Shown here one piece after another: positions 9,341-17,995 of a stretch of 64,000 nucleotides of DNA. The stretch covers positions 434,001-498,000 of the forward strand of contig NZ_FMYK01000001.1 of assembly GCF_900096915.1 (NCBI RefSeq). Direction: 5' to 3'. Origin of the DNA: Acinetobacter marinus. Lineage in GTDB: Bacteria > Pseudomonadota > Gammaproteobacteria > Pseudomonadales > Moraxellaceae. Every line of letters begins with the position of its first letter. Positions within the stretch are counted from its first letter, which is position 1. The position numbers and the translations under genes were made by a program. Below the pieces are notes generated by a model. That model saw only the letters and a list, made by a program, of their open reading frames with translations, did not search any database and was not told the origin of the DNA.

Positions 9341-10132
9341 ATGCCACGGAAACCGCTTTATACTGCTTTGGCAAGCATGATCATGCTCTGTGGATGTACA
9401 GCGGAAAATGATGCACCGCCCCATGTTCAATCTCAACACACCGCTGAATCTGCACAAAACAATAAGCAAAATTCGACTGGCATGATCAATCCAGCGCACT
9501 ATCAGGAGTTTTGGCTGTGGGGCAATATTGCACATCGTACCTATCTCGATCAGGCGAAACAACTCTATATATTGCAAGGTGAAGTCGCTCTGCTTGCCAA
9601 CGAGAATAGCCAAATTGATGTACAAGGCATGTCACCCCGACAGCTTGACCAGCCGATCTGGATCGTATTTCGAAGCACACATATCAATTGGACGACAGAT
9701 GATATACAGCACATTTTGCGCAATCTCGAATTGTGGAAAAAACGTGGCAATCAGGTGGTTGGCTTGCAAGTCGACTTTGACAGTGGCAGTAAAAATCTCT
9801 ACCACTACGCCAGTTTTCTCAAACAACTGCGCCAACAGCTTCCAGCTGAATATCGGCTGAGCATCACAGGGTTACTCGACTGGGTAAATTATCAATCCCC
9901 CCAAACCATTGACTTATTAAACCAAAGCATTGACGAGGTGGTGCTCCAGACCTACCAACAACGGCATAGCATTGCCAATAGCCACGCCTATCTTCCGCAG
10001 TTAAAACGGCTCAAAGTGCCATTTAAAATCGGCTTGGTTGAACACGGACAAATGCCAAATTTACAAGGTATTGAACAATCAGCATATTTTCGGGGTTATA
10101 TTATTTTTCTACTACCAGAATATAATCCATGA
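9341..10132 (+). CDS. DUF3142-family lipoprotein
   Basis: Predicted lipoprotein of about 263 residues: a short basic N-terminus, a hydrophobic stretch and the lipobox LCGC followed by TAEND. The body contains WIVFRSTHINW, VVGLQVDFDSGS and EYRLSITGLLDW. These resemble the DUF3142 family, which looks like a TIM-barrel glycoside-hydrolase relative with the Asp pair of LQVDFD; its activity is unknown. I prefer the ATG at 9341 because it places the lipobox at a normal distance; the longer frame begins with a TTG at 9287. It stands alone upstream of the rpsF operon. Confidence 0.75.
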   Translation: MPRKPLYTALASMIMLCGCTAENDAPPHVQSQHTAESAQNNKQNSTGMINPAHYQEFWLWGNIAHRTYLDQAKQLYILQGEVALLANENSQIDVQGMSPRQLDQPIWIVFRSTHINWTTDDIQHILRNLELWKKRGNQVVGLQVDFDSGSKNLYHYASFLKQLRQQLPAEYRLSITGLLDWVNYQSPQTIDLLNQSIDEVVLQTYQQRHSIANSHAYLPQLKRLKVPFKIGLVEHGQMPNLQGIEQSAYFRGYIIFLLPEYNP

Positions 10133-10300
10133 TCAATCTTGTATTTTTAGCCTGAACACAGTAAAATCTGCGCTTCGCAATTTGCGACGTCGTCTTGGCT
10201 CGAGGATTAACCTTGAATTTAAGCGATGACTCCTTGCTTCTAAGCGTTTAAAAAATTATTTTGAACGGATTAGGGGCTGTTTAAACCGTAAGGAGCTGAC
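10133..10300 (+). promoter_or_regulatory. Leader region of the rpsF operon
   Basis: This 168-base gap should hold the promoter of rpsF-rpsR-rplI. It contains a short palindrome (TCGCAA-T-TTGCGA, 10175-10187), an AT-rich run near 10245-10262, and a CCG shortly before the ribosome site (AACCGTAAGGAG). S6:S18 autoregulation of rpsF leaders through a CCG-bearing hairpin is known in many bacteria. I cannot fold a convincing version here, so this remains a suggestion. Confidence 0.3.
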
Positions 10301-10693
10301 ATGCGTCACTACGAAATCGTACTTCTGGTACATCCAGATCAAAGCGATCAAGTTGTTGGTATGGTTGAACGCTATATCGCACAGATCAAAGAAGCTGGTG
10401 GTCAAATCCACCGTCTAGAAGATTGGGGCCGTCGCCAATTGGCTTACCCAATTAACAAAATTCACAAAGCGCACTACATTTTGATGAATGTTGAATGTGG
10501 TCAAACAACGCTTGACGAATTAGAGGAATTGTTCCGTTACAACGATGCAATCATCCGTAACTTGATCATCCGTCGTGAAGAAGCAATTACTGAAGAATCT
10601 TTACTCGCTAAAAGTGCTGAAGAAAAGCGTGCACGTAAAGCGCAACGTGAAGAAACTCAGTCTGCGAATCAAGACGAAACTGCTGAAGGATAA
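10301..10693 (+). CDS. rpsF: 30S ribosomal protein S6
   Basis: Small-subunit ribosomal protein that pairs with S18 on the platform. The 130 residues begin MRHYEIVLLVHPDQSDQ and contain the family signatures GRRQLAYPINK and YILMN. A charged C-terminal tail rich in Glu, Lys and Arg resembles the tail that RimK extends with glutamates in other gammaproteobacteria. Strong ribosome site (TAAGGAG). First gene of the operon, 11 bases before rpsR. Confidence 0.97.
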   Translation: MRHYEIVLLVHPDQSDQVVGMVERYIAQIKEAGGQIHRLEDWGRRQLAYPINKIHKAHYILMNVECGQTTLDELEELFRYNDAIIRNLIIRREEAITEESLLAKSAEEKRARKAQREETQSANQDETAEG

Positions 10694-10704
10694 GGAGAAC
10701 ACAC

Positions 10705-10932
10705 ATGGCACGTTTTTACCGTCGTCGTAAGTTCTGCCGCTTCACAGCTGAGAACGTTACATACATCGACTACAAAGATATCGATACCCTAAAACAGTAC
10801 ATCACTGAAAACGGCAAGATTGTTCCTAGCCGTATCACTGGTACTCGTGCTCGTTATCAACGTCAATTGGCGCTTGCGATCAAACAAGCTCGCTATTTGT
10901 CTTTGATTCCATACACTGACAACCATAAGTGA
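10705..10932 (+). CDS. rpsR: 30S ribosomal protein S18
   Basis: 75-residue basic ribosomal protein that binds beside S6. It starts MARFYRRRKFCRF and contains ITGTRARYQRQLALAIKQARYLSLIPY, broken here only by reading length; these are the standard S18 motifs. It lies between rpsF and rplI with short gaps and shares their transcript. Confidence 0.97.
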   Translation: MARFYRRRKFCRFTAENVTYIDYKDIDTLKQYITENGKIVPSRITGTRARYQRQLALAIKQARYLSLIPYTDNHK

Positions 10933-10940
10933 GGTGAGCT

Positions 10941-11387
10941 GTGGACGTTATTTTATTACAACGTATTGTTAACCTTGGGAAACTTGGCGACAAAGTATCA
11001 GTAAAAGCTGGTTACGGTCGTAACTTCTTGATTCCTCAAGGTAAAGCTGTTGCTGCAACTGAAGCAAATACTGCTGCATTTGAAGCACGTCGTGCAGAAC
11101 TTGAGAAGCAAGAAGCTGAAGTATTGGCTGCTGCTCAAGCACGTGCAGATCAATTGAACGAAGTCAATATCGTCATCACTGCGAAAGCAGGTGATGAAGG
11201 TAAATTGTTCGGTTCAATCGGTACTCGTGATATCGCTGATGCCTTGACAGCTGCTGGTCTTGAAGTGGATCGTGCTGAAATCCGCTTACCAAATGGCGCA
11301 CTTCGTCATACTGGTGAGTTCCATATTTCAGTTCAATTGCACCACGACGTGACTGCTGAAATCTTGGTGACTGTTGTTTCTGAATAA
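10941..11387 (+). CDS. rplI: 50S ribosomal protein L9
   Basis: Large-subunit protein that binds 23S rRNA near the L1 stalk. The 148 residues show the N-terminal domain (MDVILLQRIVNLGKLGD, GYGRNFLIPQGKA), the long connecting helix rich in Ala, Glu and Arg, and the C-terminal domain (GKLFGSIGTRDIADAL). It starts with GTG behind a GAGGTGAG ribosome site. Last gene of the operon, followed by a strong terminator. Confidence 0.97.
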   Translation: MDVILLQRIVNLGKLGDKVSVKAGYGRNFLIPQGKAVAATEANTAAFEARRAELEKQEAEVLAAAQARADQLNEVNIVITAKAGDEGKLFGSIGTRDIADALTAAGLEVDRAEIRLPNGALRHTGEFHISVQLHHDVTAEILVTVVSE

Positions 11388-11411
11388 TTCATTATTCTGA
11401 GGCGATAGACC

Positions 11412-11445
11412 AAAAAAGACATATGCTTGCATATGTCTTTTTTTT
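11412..11445 (+). terminator. Rho-independent terminator after rplI
   Basis: An A-tract leads into GACATATGC, a two-base turn and GCATATGTC, followed by eight T residues. It lies 24 bases after the rplI stop and separates the ribosomal operon from dnaB. Confidence 0.9.
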
Positions 11446-11688
11446 GTCCGTGTTTTTGTGAATCATGACTAGAATCTACGATGAAAATTTATGATCTGGT
11501 GCGTTACAGAAAATTATGATCTATCTTTCCAGCACTTAGCCAATTCACACGCCAACTTTCTATTTTTTGCACACCCTCACCGTCCGCTTAGCCCACTTTA
11601 GTGCTAAAATCTCTGCGCAATCTGATGGATGAACGCCTCTGTATTGTGATTTTTTCATTGATATTTAAGTAAATAGGCACGTGGCACT
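11446..11688 (+). other. Non-coding gap upstream of dnaB
   Basis: About 240 bases without a credible gene. There is an imperfect direct repeat of ATTTATGATCT/AATTATGATCT near 11485-11525. The region must hold the dnaB promoter, but I could not pick convincing -35 and -10 boxes. Confidence 0.5.
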
Positions 11689-13128
11689 ATGTCAGCAACG
11701 GACTCCACCTCAAAAAAATCTAAAAAAACAGCGACCAGCGAAATTTCGGAAAATAATCCCAATCTGCGTACCCCACCGCACAACCTCACTATGGAACAAG
11801 CGGTTTTAGCGGCATTGATGACCGTTGCTGAGTCGTGGGAAAGTGTTGCTGATGTATTGCTTGAGGGCGATTTCTATGCGACTCGTCACCGCCATATCTT
11901 CCATGCCATCAAAAAACTGGCTGATTCCAATCAACCCTATGATGCGGTGATGGTCAATGACTGGCTCACCAACCAACATATGCTCGAAGATGCGGGTGGC
12001 GAAGCCTACCTGATGCAATTGCTTGCGGAATCCCCGCCCTCGCTGTTTAACTTGACAGCCTATGCCGAAAAAGTCAAAGAAACTGCGACCTTACGCCATA
12101 TGATTACAGTGGGTAATGACATCCTCCGTGTCGCTTACGATCCCAAAGGTCAAAGTGTCCGTGATCTGTTAGACCATGCTGAAACCAATATTTTTAAACT
12201 CGCTGAACAGCATAACAACCGCCAAAGCCAATCAGGTCCACAATCCATTAGTGAGGTTACTGCAAAAGTCGTGACCAAACTGGATGAATTGTCAAAAATG
12301 GATGGCAATATCACAGGGCTGACCACAGGCTTTTTGGAACTCGACAATAAAACCTATGGTATGCAACCCGGTGACTTGATCATTGTTGCCGCTCGACCAT
12401 CGATGGGGAAAACCACCTTTGCCATGAATTTGGTGGAAAGCGTCATTTTTAACTGTGACCTACCCGCTCTGGTCTATTCGATGGAGATGCCAGCCGATTC
12501 GATTGCCATGCGTCTGATTTCAGCTTTTGGGCGGATCAATCAAGGGCATTTGCGTGCAGGTAATCTAGATGCTGACGAATGGTCAAAAGTCACCAGCAGT
12601 ATGGTTCATCTCCAGCAAAAGCATCTGTATATCGATGATTCATCTGCACTACCACCAACGGAGGTGCGTGCTCGAGCACGTCGTATTGCCAAGCAACATG
12701 GTGGCAAACTTGGCTGTATCATGGTCGATTATCTACAGCTCATGAAAGTCCCTGGGCTTGGCGATAACCGTGTGGCAGAGATTTCAGAGATTTCTCGAAG
12801 CCTGAAAGCCTTAGCCAAAGAGATGAATTGTCCTGTAATTGCCTTATCTCAGCTCAACCGAAGTCTGGAGAATAGACCGAATAAGCGCCCTGTCATGTCG
12901 GATTTGCGTGAGTCGGGTGCGATCGAGCAAGATGCGGATTTGATTATGTTTATTTACCGTGATGAGGTCTATAATAAAGAGTCCAAAGAAGCGGGAACCG
13001 CTGAAATCATTATCGGTAAACAGCGTAATGGTCCGATTGGTACGGTGCGTCTGGCGTTTGAAGGACAATACACTCGATTTAGTAATCTCTCTCCAGAGTT
13101 CTATAGTCAATTCCAAGACGATGAATAA
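11689..13128 (+). CDS. dnaB: Replicative DNA helicase DnaB
   Basis: Hexameric helicase that unwinds DNA at the replication fork. The 479 residues have an N-terminal DnaB domain (PHNLTMEQAVLAALM, residues about 30-130) and the RecA-like domain with Walker A ARPSMGKTT (about residue 236) and Walker B IMVDYLQLM. The motifs LSQLNRSLE and SDLRESGAIEQDAD are also present. No intein interrupts it. The rplI-dnaB-alr order is conserved in Acinetobacter. alr follows after 88 bases. Confidence 0.97.
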   Translation: MSATDSTSKKSKKTATSEISENNPNLRTPPHNLTMEQAVLAALMTVAESWESVADVLLEGDFYATRHRHIFHAIKKLADSNQPYDAVMVNDWLTNQHMLEDAGGEAYLMQLLAESPPSLFNLTAYAEKVKETATLRHMITVGNDILRVAYDPKGQSVRDLLDHAETNIFKLAEQHNNRQSQSGPQSISEVTAKVVTKLDELSKMDGNITGLTTGFLELDNKTYGMQPGDLIIVAARPSMGKTTFAMNLVESVIFNCDLPALVYSMEMPADSIAMRLISAFGRINQGHLRAGNLDADEWSKVTSSMVHLQQKHLYIDDSSALPPTEVRARARRIAKQHGGKLGCIMVDYLQLMKVPGLGDNRVAEISEISRSLKALAKEMNCPVIALSQLNRSLENRPNKRPVMSDLRESGAIEQDADLIMFIYRDEVYNKESKEAGTAEIIIGKQRNGPIGTVRLAFEGQYTRFSNLSPEFYSQFQDDE

Positions 13129-13216
13129 TTCTGTAATGTATTGATCGGCAATCTGTTTGCCGATATTGCCATGATCTGGATTTTTCTTTGCAATCATTAT
13201 TTCTAAGGAGTTCACG

Positions 13217-14299
13217 GTGCGTCACGCATGTATCCGTATTCGCAAATCGGCACTAAAGCACAACTTCAACCGTGTTAAACAGCTTGCACCACAGAGCAAG
13301 GTGGTGTGTATGGTCAAAGCCAATGCTTATGGCATCGGTGTACAGCCTGCGGTCGAAGCCTTTGCCGAGGCAGATGCTTTTGGTGTAGCAACTCTTGCGG
13401 AAGCCTTAGAAATACGTGCGCTTGGCAATCAAAAAGCAATTACCTTAATTGAAGGTATTGTTGAAGCCGATGAAATGAATGTGGTGCTAGAACACAAACT
13501 CGAATGTGTGATTCACCATCACACACAACTCGACTGGTTATTGGCGCACAAAGCAGATTATCAACGCTTAGGCTTAAAGGTTTGGGTCAAACTCAATAGC
13601 GGGATGAACCGTTTGGGTTTTAAAGTGGATGAAATAATACCCGTAATCCATCAGCTTAAAAATGAAGGTTTTCATTGTGTGCTTGCCATGCACTTTGCCA
13701 ATGCCGATGTACCTGATCATCCGATGAATCAACAGCAGATTGACCAGCTATTACAGGTGAAACATGCCTGTGCGCCGATTGAAGTGTCATGTTGCAACTC
13801 AGCAGCGATTATTAATTGGGCAGATTTGCATTCAGATTATGTACGTCCTGGCATTATGCTCTATGGTGCTTCACCGTTTGCGGATCGCAGTGCGTCATCT
13901 CTGGATTTAGCAGTAGTCATGCAGTTTGAAGCAAAAATCATCGCCATCAACCCGATTAAATCAGGCGAATATGTCGGTTATGGTGCAAGCTATCGTGCCG
14001 AACAGAATATGACCATCGCTGTGGTCTCGATTGGTTATGGTGACGGTTATCCACGTAGTCTCTTTAGCCAAAACCATGTAGCAATCTCAGGAAAAAAAGT
14101 ACCTGTGGTCGGTCGCGTCAGTATGGATATGATCACCATTGATATTTCTGCGATGAAAGATCAGGTGAAGCTCGGTGACGTGGTTGAGCTTTGGGGAGAT
14201 ACTCAGACTGTGGATGAAGTTGCACAGTGTAATCAGTCGATTGGTTATGAGCTCATGTGTCGACTCAGTAAACGCCCAAAAATCGTGATTGAAGATTAA
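13217..14299 (+). CDS. alr: Alanine racemase
   Basis: PLP enzyme that converts L-alanine to D-alanine for peptidoglycan. The 360 residues show the PLP lysine in CMVKANAYGIG (Lys34), the N-terminal barrel motifs KLNSGMNRLGF and CCNSAAIINW, RPGIMLYG, and the second catalytic region SIGYGDGYPRS with its Tyr. The GTG start at 13217 is supported by a TAAGGAG ribosome site. Normal length. Probably co-transcribed with dnaB. Confidence 0.95.
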   Translation: MRHACIRIRKSALKHNFNRVKQLAPQSKVVCMVKANAYGIGVQPAVEAFAEADAFGVATLAEALEIRALGNQKAITLIEGIVEADEMNVVLEHKLECVIHHHTQLDWLLAHKADYQRLGLKVWVKLNSGMNRLGFKVDEIIPVIHQLKNEGFHCVLAMHFANADVPDHPMNQQQIDQLLQVKHACAPIEVSCCNSAAIINWADLHSDYVRPGIMLYGASPFADRSASSLDLAVVMQFEAKIIAINPIKSGEYVGYGASYRAEQNMTIAVVSIGYGDGYPRSLFSQNHVAISGKKVPVVGRVSMDMITIDISAMKDQVKLGDVVELWGDTQTVDEVAQCNQSIGYELMCRLSKRPKIVIED

Positions 14300-14346
14300 T
14301 TTTTGGGTTTTAGGTTTAGCTTTTAGTATTAGATTTTGGATGCCGA

Positions 14347-14871
14347 TCACTTTGGACAATGATGACGTGCTTCATCCAACTTCCATGCAGACCAACTGTC
14401 GTACCAATTACCATACCAAATACATGCACCTTTGGGAAAATCACGCTGATGTAATACAAACGAGGTCTTTGGGCGATCATTTGCGCTGATTTTGACCATG
14501 ATCTTGTGTTGTTTTACTTCTGTGCATTGTGTGCTGTTGGCATCAGGAGTCAATACTTTTCCTGCGATACTGATTTTAAAGTGTTGTCCAATCGCTTGAT
14601 CACGTGGATCATGATTGAGCTGTAACTTTGGCGTAGTCACTGAGCTTGTTAAGTCTGTCGGATTGGTCTCATCCGATGGATTTGCTGTATCGCTCGACTG
14701 CATCTTATTCACTTGCTTGCCAAAACTGCTATTTGGTGCGATACACACAGGAATTGCCCAGCTCATTGAGCTCATGCACATCGCAAAAATACTCGTCACA
14801 TAAACGATTAATTGCGATGCCTTATTTTGATGAGATGGTTGGTATCGTGGTTTTTTTTGATCCATATTCAT
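14347..14871 (-). CDS. Small secreted protein of unknown function
   Basis: I do not recognise this 174-residue protein. The start at ATG 14871 (MNMDQKKP) is chosen because a strong AGGAGGTG ribosome site lies seven bases before it. A hydrophobic stretch at about residues 20-40 (LIVYVTSIFAMCM...SMSWA) looks like a signal peptide. The mature part has a Ser/Thr/Asp-rich linker and then a compact domain with Cys and several Trp/Tyr (GACIWYGNWYDSWSAW). It is convergent with alr and divergent from the bestrophin-like gene. Confidence 0.7.
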   Translation of the reverse strand: MNMDQKKPRYQPSHQNKASQLIVYVTSIFAMCMSSMSWAIPVCIAPNSSFGKQVNKMQSSDTANPSDETNPTDLTSSVTTPKLQLNHDPRDQAIGQHFKISIAGKVLTPDANSTQCTEVKQHKIMVKISANDRPKTSFVLHQRDFPKGACIWYGNWYDSWSAWKLDEARHHCPK

Positions 14872-15025
14872 TCGATTGCACCTCCTGACGTTTGTTTTAT
14901 GCTGAACCTTTTTGGCTAATTTGTCTACGAAATACAACTCATCCATGTGCAAGGGAAAATGACTGAGCTTGCACACTTGACTAAAGTTATGAAACACTAT
15001 TGCTGTTTGAAATACAGGTAAGCCC

Positions 15026-15937
15026 ATGATTGTTCGTGATAAAAATAACAGTTTTATGCTACTTTTTGCGTGGTCGGGCACGATTTTACCGAGTGTCTTA
15101 CCTGCACTATTGATCGTGGTGTTCCTGTCAAGTTTCTTGGTCTATTTATCGACGCATCATTATGTTTCAGTGCCTGCCGTACCTGCGATCGGCTTTACGA
15201 TTTTTGGGATTATCTTGTCGATCTTTCTTAGTTTTCGCAATACCGCATGCTATGAGCGTTGGTGGGAAGGTCGCAAATTGTGGGGCGCATTGATCGCCTA
15301 CACTCGACATATTGCACGTGATTCTCATGTATTGACTGATCAACGCCGTAATGTGCTGATGTATCGCATCATGTTATTTACGCATTTATTACGTGATCGT
15401 TTGCGTATGCAAAATCATCCGCTGGATTTTTATCAAGACCAATCCAATTTTTCACTGCTTGAATTGCAACAGTTTCCGCAAAAACTCAATGCTGCGCAAT
15501 TCTGTCTTGAAGCCATCCAAAAAGATTTAGTACAAGCGCTCAAGCAAGGTGAGATTTCCGATATTATTTATCAACATTTAAATCAGCACATGGTCGAACT
15601 CGGCAATATCCAAGCGGGCTGTGATCGCATCCTCAGCACCCCTTTGCCCTTTTCTTATTCGGTGTTGTTGCATCGTACGGTGTATTGTTTTTGCTTTATT
15701 TTACCGTTTAGTCTTGAAACCAGCCTAGGGATTTGGACACCGATTATAGTGGCATTGATCGCCTATTTATTTTTAGGCTTGGATGCACTCAGCGCTCAGC
15801 TTGAGGAACCGTTCGGCTTACAAGAAAATGATTTACCGTTGGATGCAATCGTACGTTCAATCGAACGAGAAATGCTGGACTCTCTCGGTGTGGATATTCC
15901 ACCTGCGGTACAGCCTGTACGCAGTAATTTAAGCTAA
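15026..15937 (+). CDS. Bestrophin-family anion channel (YneE/UPF0187-like)
   Basis: Inner-membrane protein of 303 residues. After an N-terminal basic stretch there are two hydrophobic helices (about residues 17-40 and 48-68), then the family signature SFRNTACYERWWEGRKLWG. A long helical cytoplasmic part and a second pair of helices (about 215-260) follow, with a C-terminal EEPFGLQENDLPLDAI motif. Bacterial bestrophins form pentameric ion channels; selectivity cannot be read from sequence. It is a single-gene unit. Confidence 0.85.
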   Translation: MIVRDKNNSFMLLFAWSGTILPSVLPALLIVVFLSSFLVYLSTHHYVSVPAVPAIGFTIFGIILSIFLSFRNTACYERWWEGRKLWGALIAYTRHIARDSHVLTDQRRNVLMYRIMLFTHLLRDRLRMQNHPLDFYQDQSNFSLLELQQFPQKLNAAQFCLEAIQKDLVQALKQGEISDIIYQHLNQHMVELGNIQAGCDRILSTPLPFSYSVLLHRTVYCFCFILPFSLETSLGIWTPIIVALIAYLFLGLDALSAQLEEPFGLQENDLPLDAIVRSIEREMLDSLGVDIPPAVQPVRSNLS

Positions 15938-16090
15938 TGTCTTGTCGCACAGGCAACACTTTTCGGTCGATCTAGCTGACCACTTGGTGAAAGAATCGCT
16001 TTGCAATTTTTGCCAAACACGGTATAACTCTGCTCTAAGCAACTTGCCAAGCATTGATTTCACCTATTTTTGAAAACTTAAGGGAACATT

Positions 16091-16465
16091 ATGAACCATC
16101 CAGAAGATTTACGTTATGCCAGCACTCATGAATGGGTTCGTGTAGAGGGTGACATTGTCATTACAGGGATCAGCGATCATGCGCAAGATGCTTTGGGTGA
16201 TTTGGTCTATGTCGAAGCGCCAGAAGTCGGTGATACCGTCACCGCAGGCGAACAAGCAGGTATCGTTGAATCAGTCAAAACAGCATCGGATATTCATGCA
16301 CCTGTGTCTGGTGAAGTGATCGAAGTGAATACTGCGCTCGAAGATGACCCTGAAATCGTCAATGAAGACCCTTATAACAAAGGTTGGATTTACAAGATCA
16401 AAGCAGACAATATTGCAGATGTTGAGGCATTGCTGAGCAGTGTAGATTATGAGGCGGGGTTGTAA
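16091..16465 (+). CDS. gcvH: Glycine cleavage system H protein
   Basis: Lipoyl carrier that shuttles the aminomethyl group between the P and T proteins of glycine cleavage. The 124 residues contain the lipoylation motif ESVKTASDIHAP with Lys63 as the attachment site, plus THEWV and YNKGWIYKI. Ribosome site TAAGGGA. No gcvT or gcvP is adjacent, and no glycine riboswitch is evident in the 150-base upstream gap. A clear terminator follows. Confidence 0.96.
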   Translation: MNHPEDLRYASTHEWVRVEGDIVITGISDHAQDALGDLVYVEAPEVGDTVTAGEQAGIVESVKTASDIHAPVSGEVIEVNTALEDDPEIVNEDPYNKGWIYKIKADNIADVEALLSSVDYEAGL

Positions 16466-16503
16466 ATTCGTAACTCCTAGACGAGTCTGATCGTTTCACG
16501 AGT

Positions 16504-16540
16504 AAAAAAAACACGTTGTCGTATAACAACGTGTTTTTTT
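16504..16540. terminator. Bidirectional-looking terminator after gcvH
   Basis: Arms ACACGTTGT and ACAACGTGT around a six-base loop, flanked by runs of A on one side and T on the other. It sits between gcvH and the convergent flavin oxidoreductase gene and could serve both. Confidence 0.9.
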
Positions 16541-16584
16541 GATTTTAATTTCTAAACTCAAACTGTTAAAAGCCAATTTAAAAA

Positions 16585-17838
16585 TTAAGCCGATTTGCGT
16601 GAGTTCAGTTTGCCAGTCAAAACTGTCTTTAAATTACGACGTGAATAGTTAAATAACACTTTCAGTGGTGATAAGTTTGGATTGGGTTGTTTGCCGTCAG
16701 CGATGCTTTTAAATTGTGCGGCGTACCACACCACTTCCATAATCGACATTTTATCCAAGGCTTTGATGCCCGTTTTGATCGGCTTGGTCGCATAGCGAAT
16801 GTCTTGACCCGCAAGCAGTTGATTGGATAAATATGGCTCGACCGCAAATGGACGAGCAATCCCAACAAAGTCACATGCACCACTTGCCAGTGCATCATTC
16901 ATGCCTTTGACTGTACGGAAGCCGCCAGTCACCATCAGAGGACAGCTGACATGCTCACGAATGGTTTCTGCAAATTCTAAGAAATATGCCTCACGTGCAA
17001 TGGTGCTTTCTTTGCGCTGTTTGGCTTTGGCACCCGCCATCGCTGGCGCTTCATAAGTACCGCCTGAGATTTCAATCAAATCCATCCCTGCCTCGGCAAC
17101 AGCTTTTGCCACATTAATGGCATCTTCTTCGCTAAAGCCACCACGTTGAAAATCCGCTGAGTTCATTTTTACTGCAATGATAAAGTCATCACCCGTCTGT
17201 TGACGCACTTCTTTATAGATCTCAAGCAGGAAGCGCATACGGTTTTCAATACTTCCGCCCCACTGATCTTGGCGTTGATTGGTCAGTGGCGATAAAAATT
17301 GGCTAATCAAATAACCATGCGCACCATGCAATTGCACCCCTTCAAAACCTGCTTTCTTGGCAAGACGAGCCGACTCACCGAAACGACGAATAATATCGAG
17401 AATCTCAACTTCACTCAGCGCACGTGGTGTCCCAAAAGTCGCTGATAATGATGAACTAAAAGGCACAGCCGAAGGTGCAACCGTTTCTTTGTTCAAACCA
17501 CGTGGACACTGACGACCTGGGTGCGACAGTTGGATGAGTTGCACCATACCGTGACGCTTGCCAACCTCTGCCCATTGTTTCATCAAGGTCAAATCACGCT
17601 CATTTTCAAGCACCACCACACCCGGTTCATTTTTAGCACGGGCATCGACCATGACATTGCCTGTGATCGCACAGCCCAAACCACCTTTGCCCCAAACATC
17701 ATACAGCGACACGAGGTCTTGATTGGGTTGCCCTGCATCATTAGCGAGCGCCTCACTCATCGCACCTTTAATAATACGGTTTTTAAACTCGATACCACGA
17801 ATAGTTAAACGGTCTTGCAGCTGAACTTGCGTGCTCAT
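16585..17838 (-). CDS. Old Yellow Enzyme-type NADH:flavin oxidoreductase
   Basis: FMN-dependent reductase of 417 residues forming a single TIM barrel. Visible motifs: IIKGAMSEALA at the N-terminus, IQLSHPGRQ, the catalytic-site region GVQLHGAHGYLISQFLSP, NQRQDQWGGSIENRMRF, VKMNSADFQRGG and VTGGFRT. The HGAHGYL element with two His matches enoate reductases. There is no C-terminal FAD/4Fe-4S part as in 2,4-dienoyl-CoA reductase. Substrate unknown. Good AAGGA ribosome site. Monocistronic. Confidence 0.85.
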   Translation of the reverse strand: MSTQVQLQDRLTIRGIEFKNRIIKGAMSEALANDAGQPNQDLVSLYDVWGKGGLGCAITGNVMVDARAKNEPGVVVLENERDLTLMKQWAEVGKRHGMVQLIQLSHPGRQCPRGLNKETVAPSAVPFSSSLSATFGTPRALSEVEILDIIRRFGESARLAKKAGFEGVQLHGAHGYLISQFLSPLTNQRQDQWGGSIENRMRFLLEIYKEVRQQTGDDFIIAVKMNSADFQRGGFSEEDAINVAKAVAEAGMDLIEISGGTYEAPAMAGAKAKQRKESTIAREAYFLEFAETIREHVSCPLMVTGGFRTVKGMNDALASGACDFVGIARPFAVEPYLSNQLLAGQDIRYATKPIKTGIKALDKMSIMEVVWYAAQFKSIADGKQPNPNLSPLKVLFNYSRRNLKTVLTGKLNSRKSA

Positions 17839-17995
17839 GGGAAATCCTTTTTAAAAATATATGATTGAATACTGACAATATGCTGTGTCAAAAATTACAT
17901 TTATGCAGAAATAAAGTCAATATCAAATCAAGACCCTGCCTTGAACGTCAGCGTCACATATCTGTTGCAACGCTCAAAAAGCACACCGCTTGTTT

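Noticed and set aside
11485..11530. Imperfect direct repeat TTATGATCT upstream of dnaB
   Set aside because: Only two short copies with nothing to link them to a regulator; may be chance in AT-rich DNA.
15938..16090. Glycine riboswitch before gcvH
   Set aside because: The 150-base gap shows no tandem aptamer-like conserved blocks.
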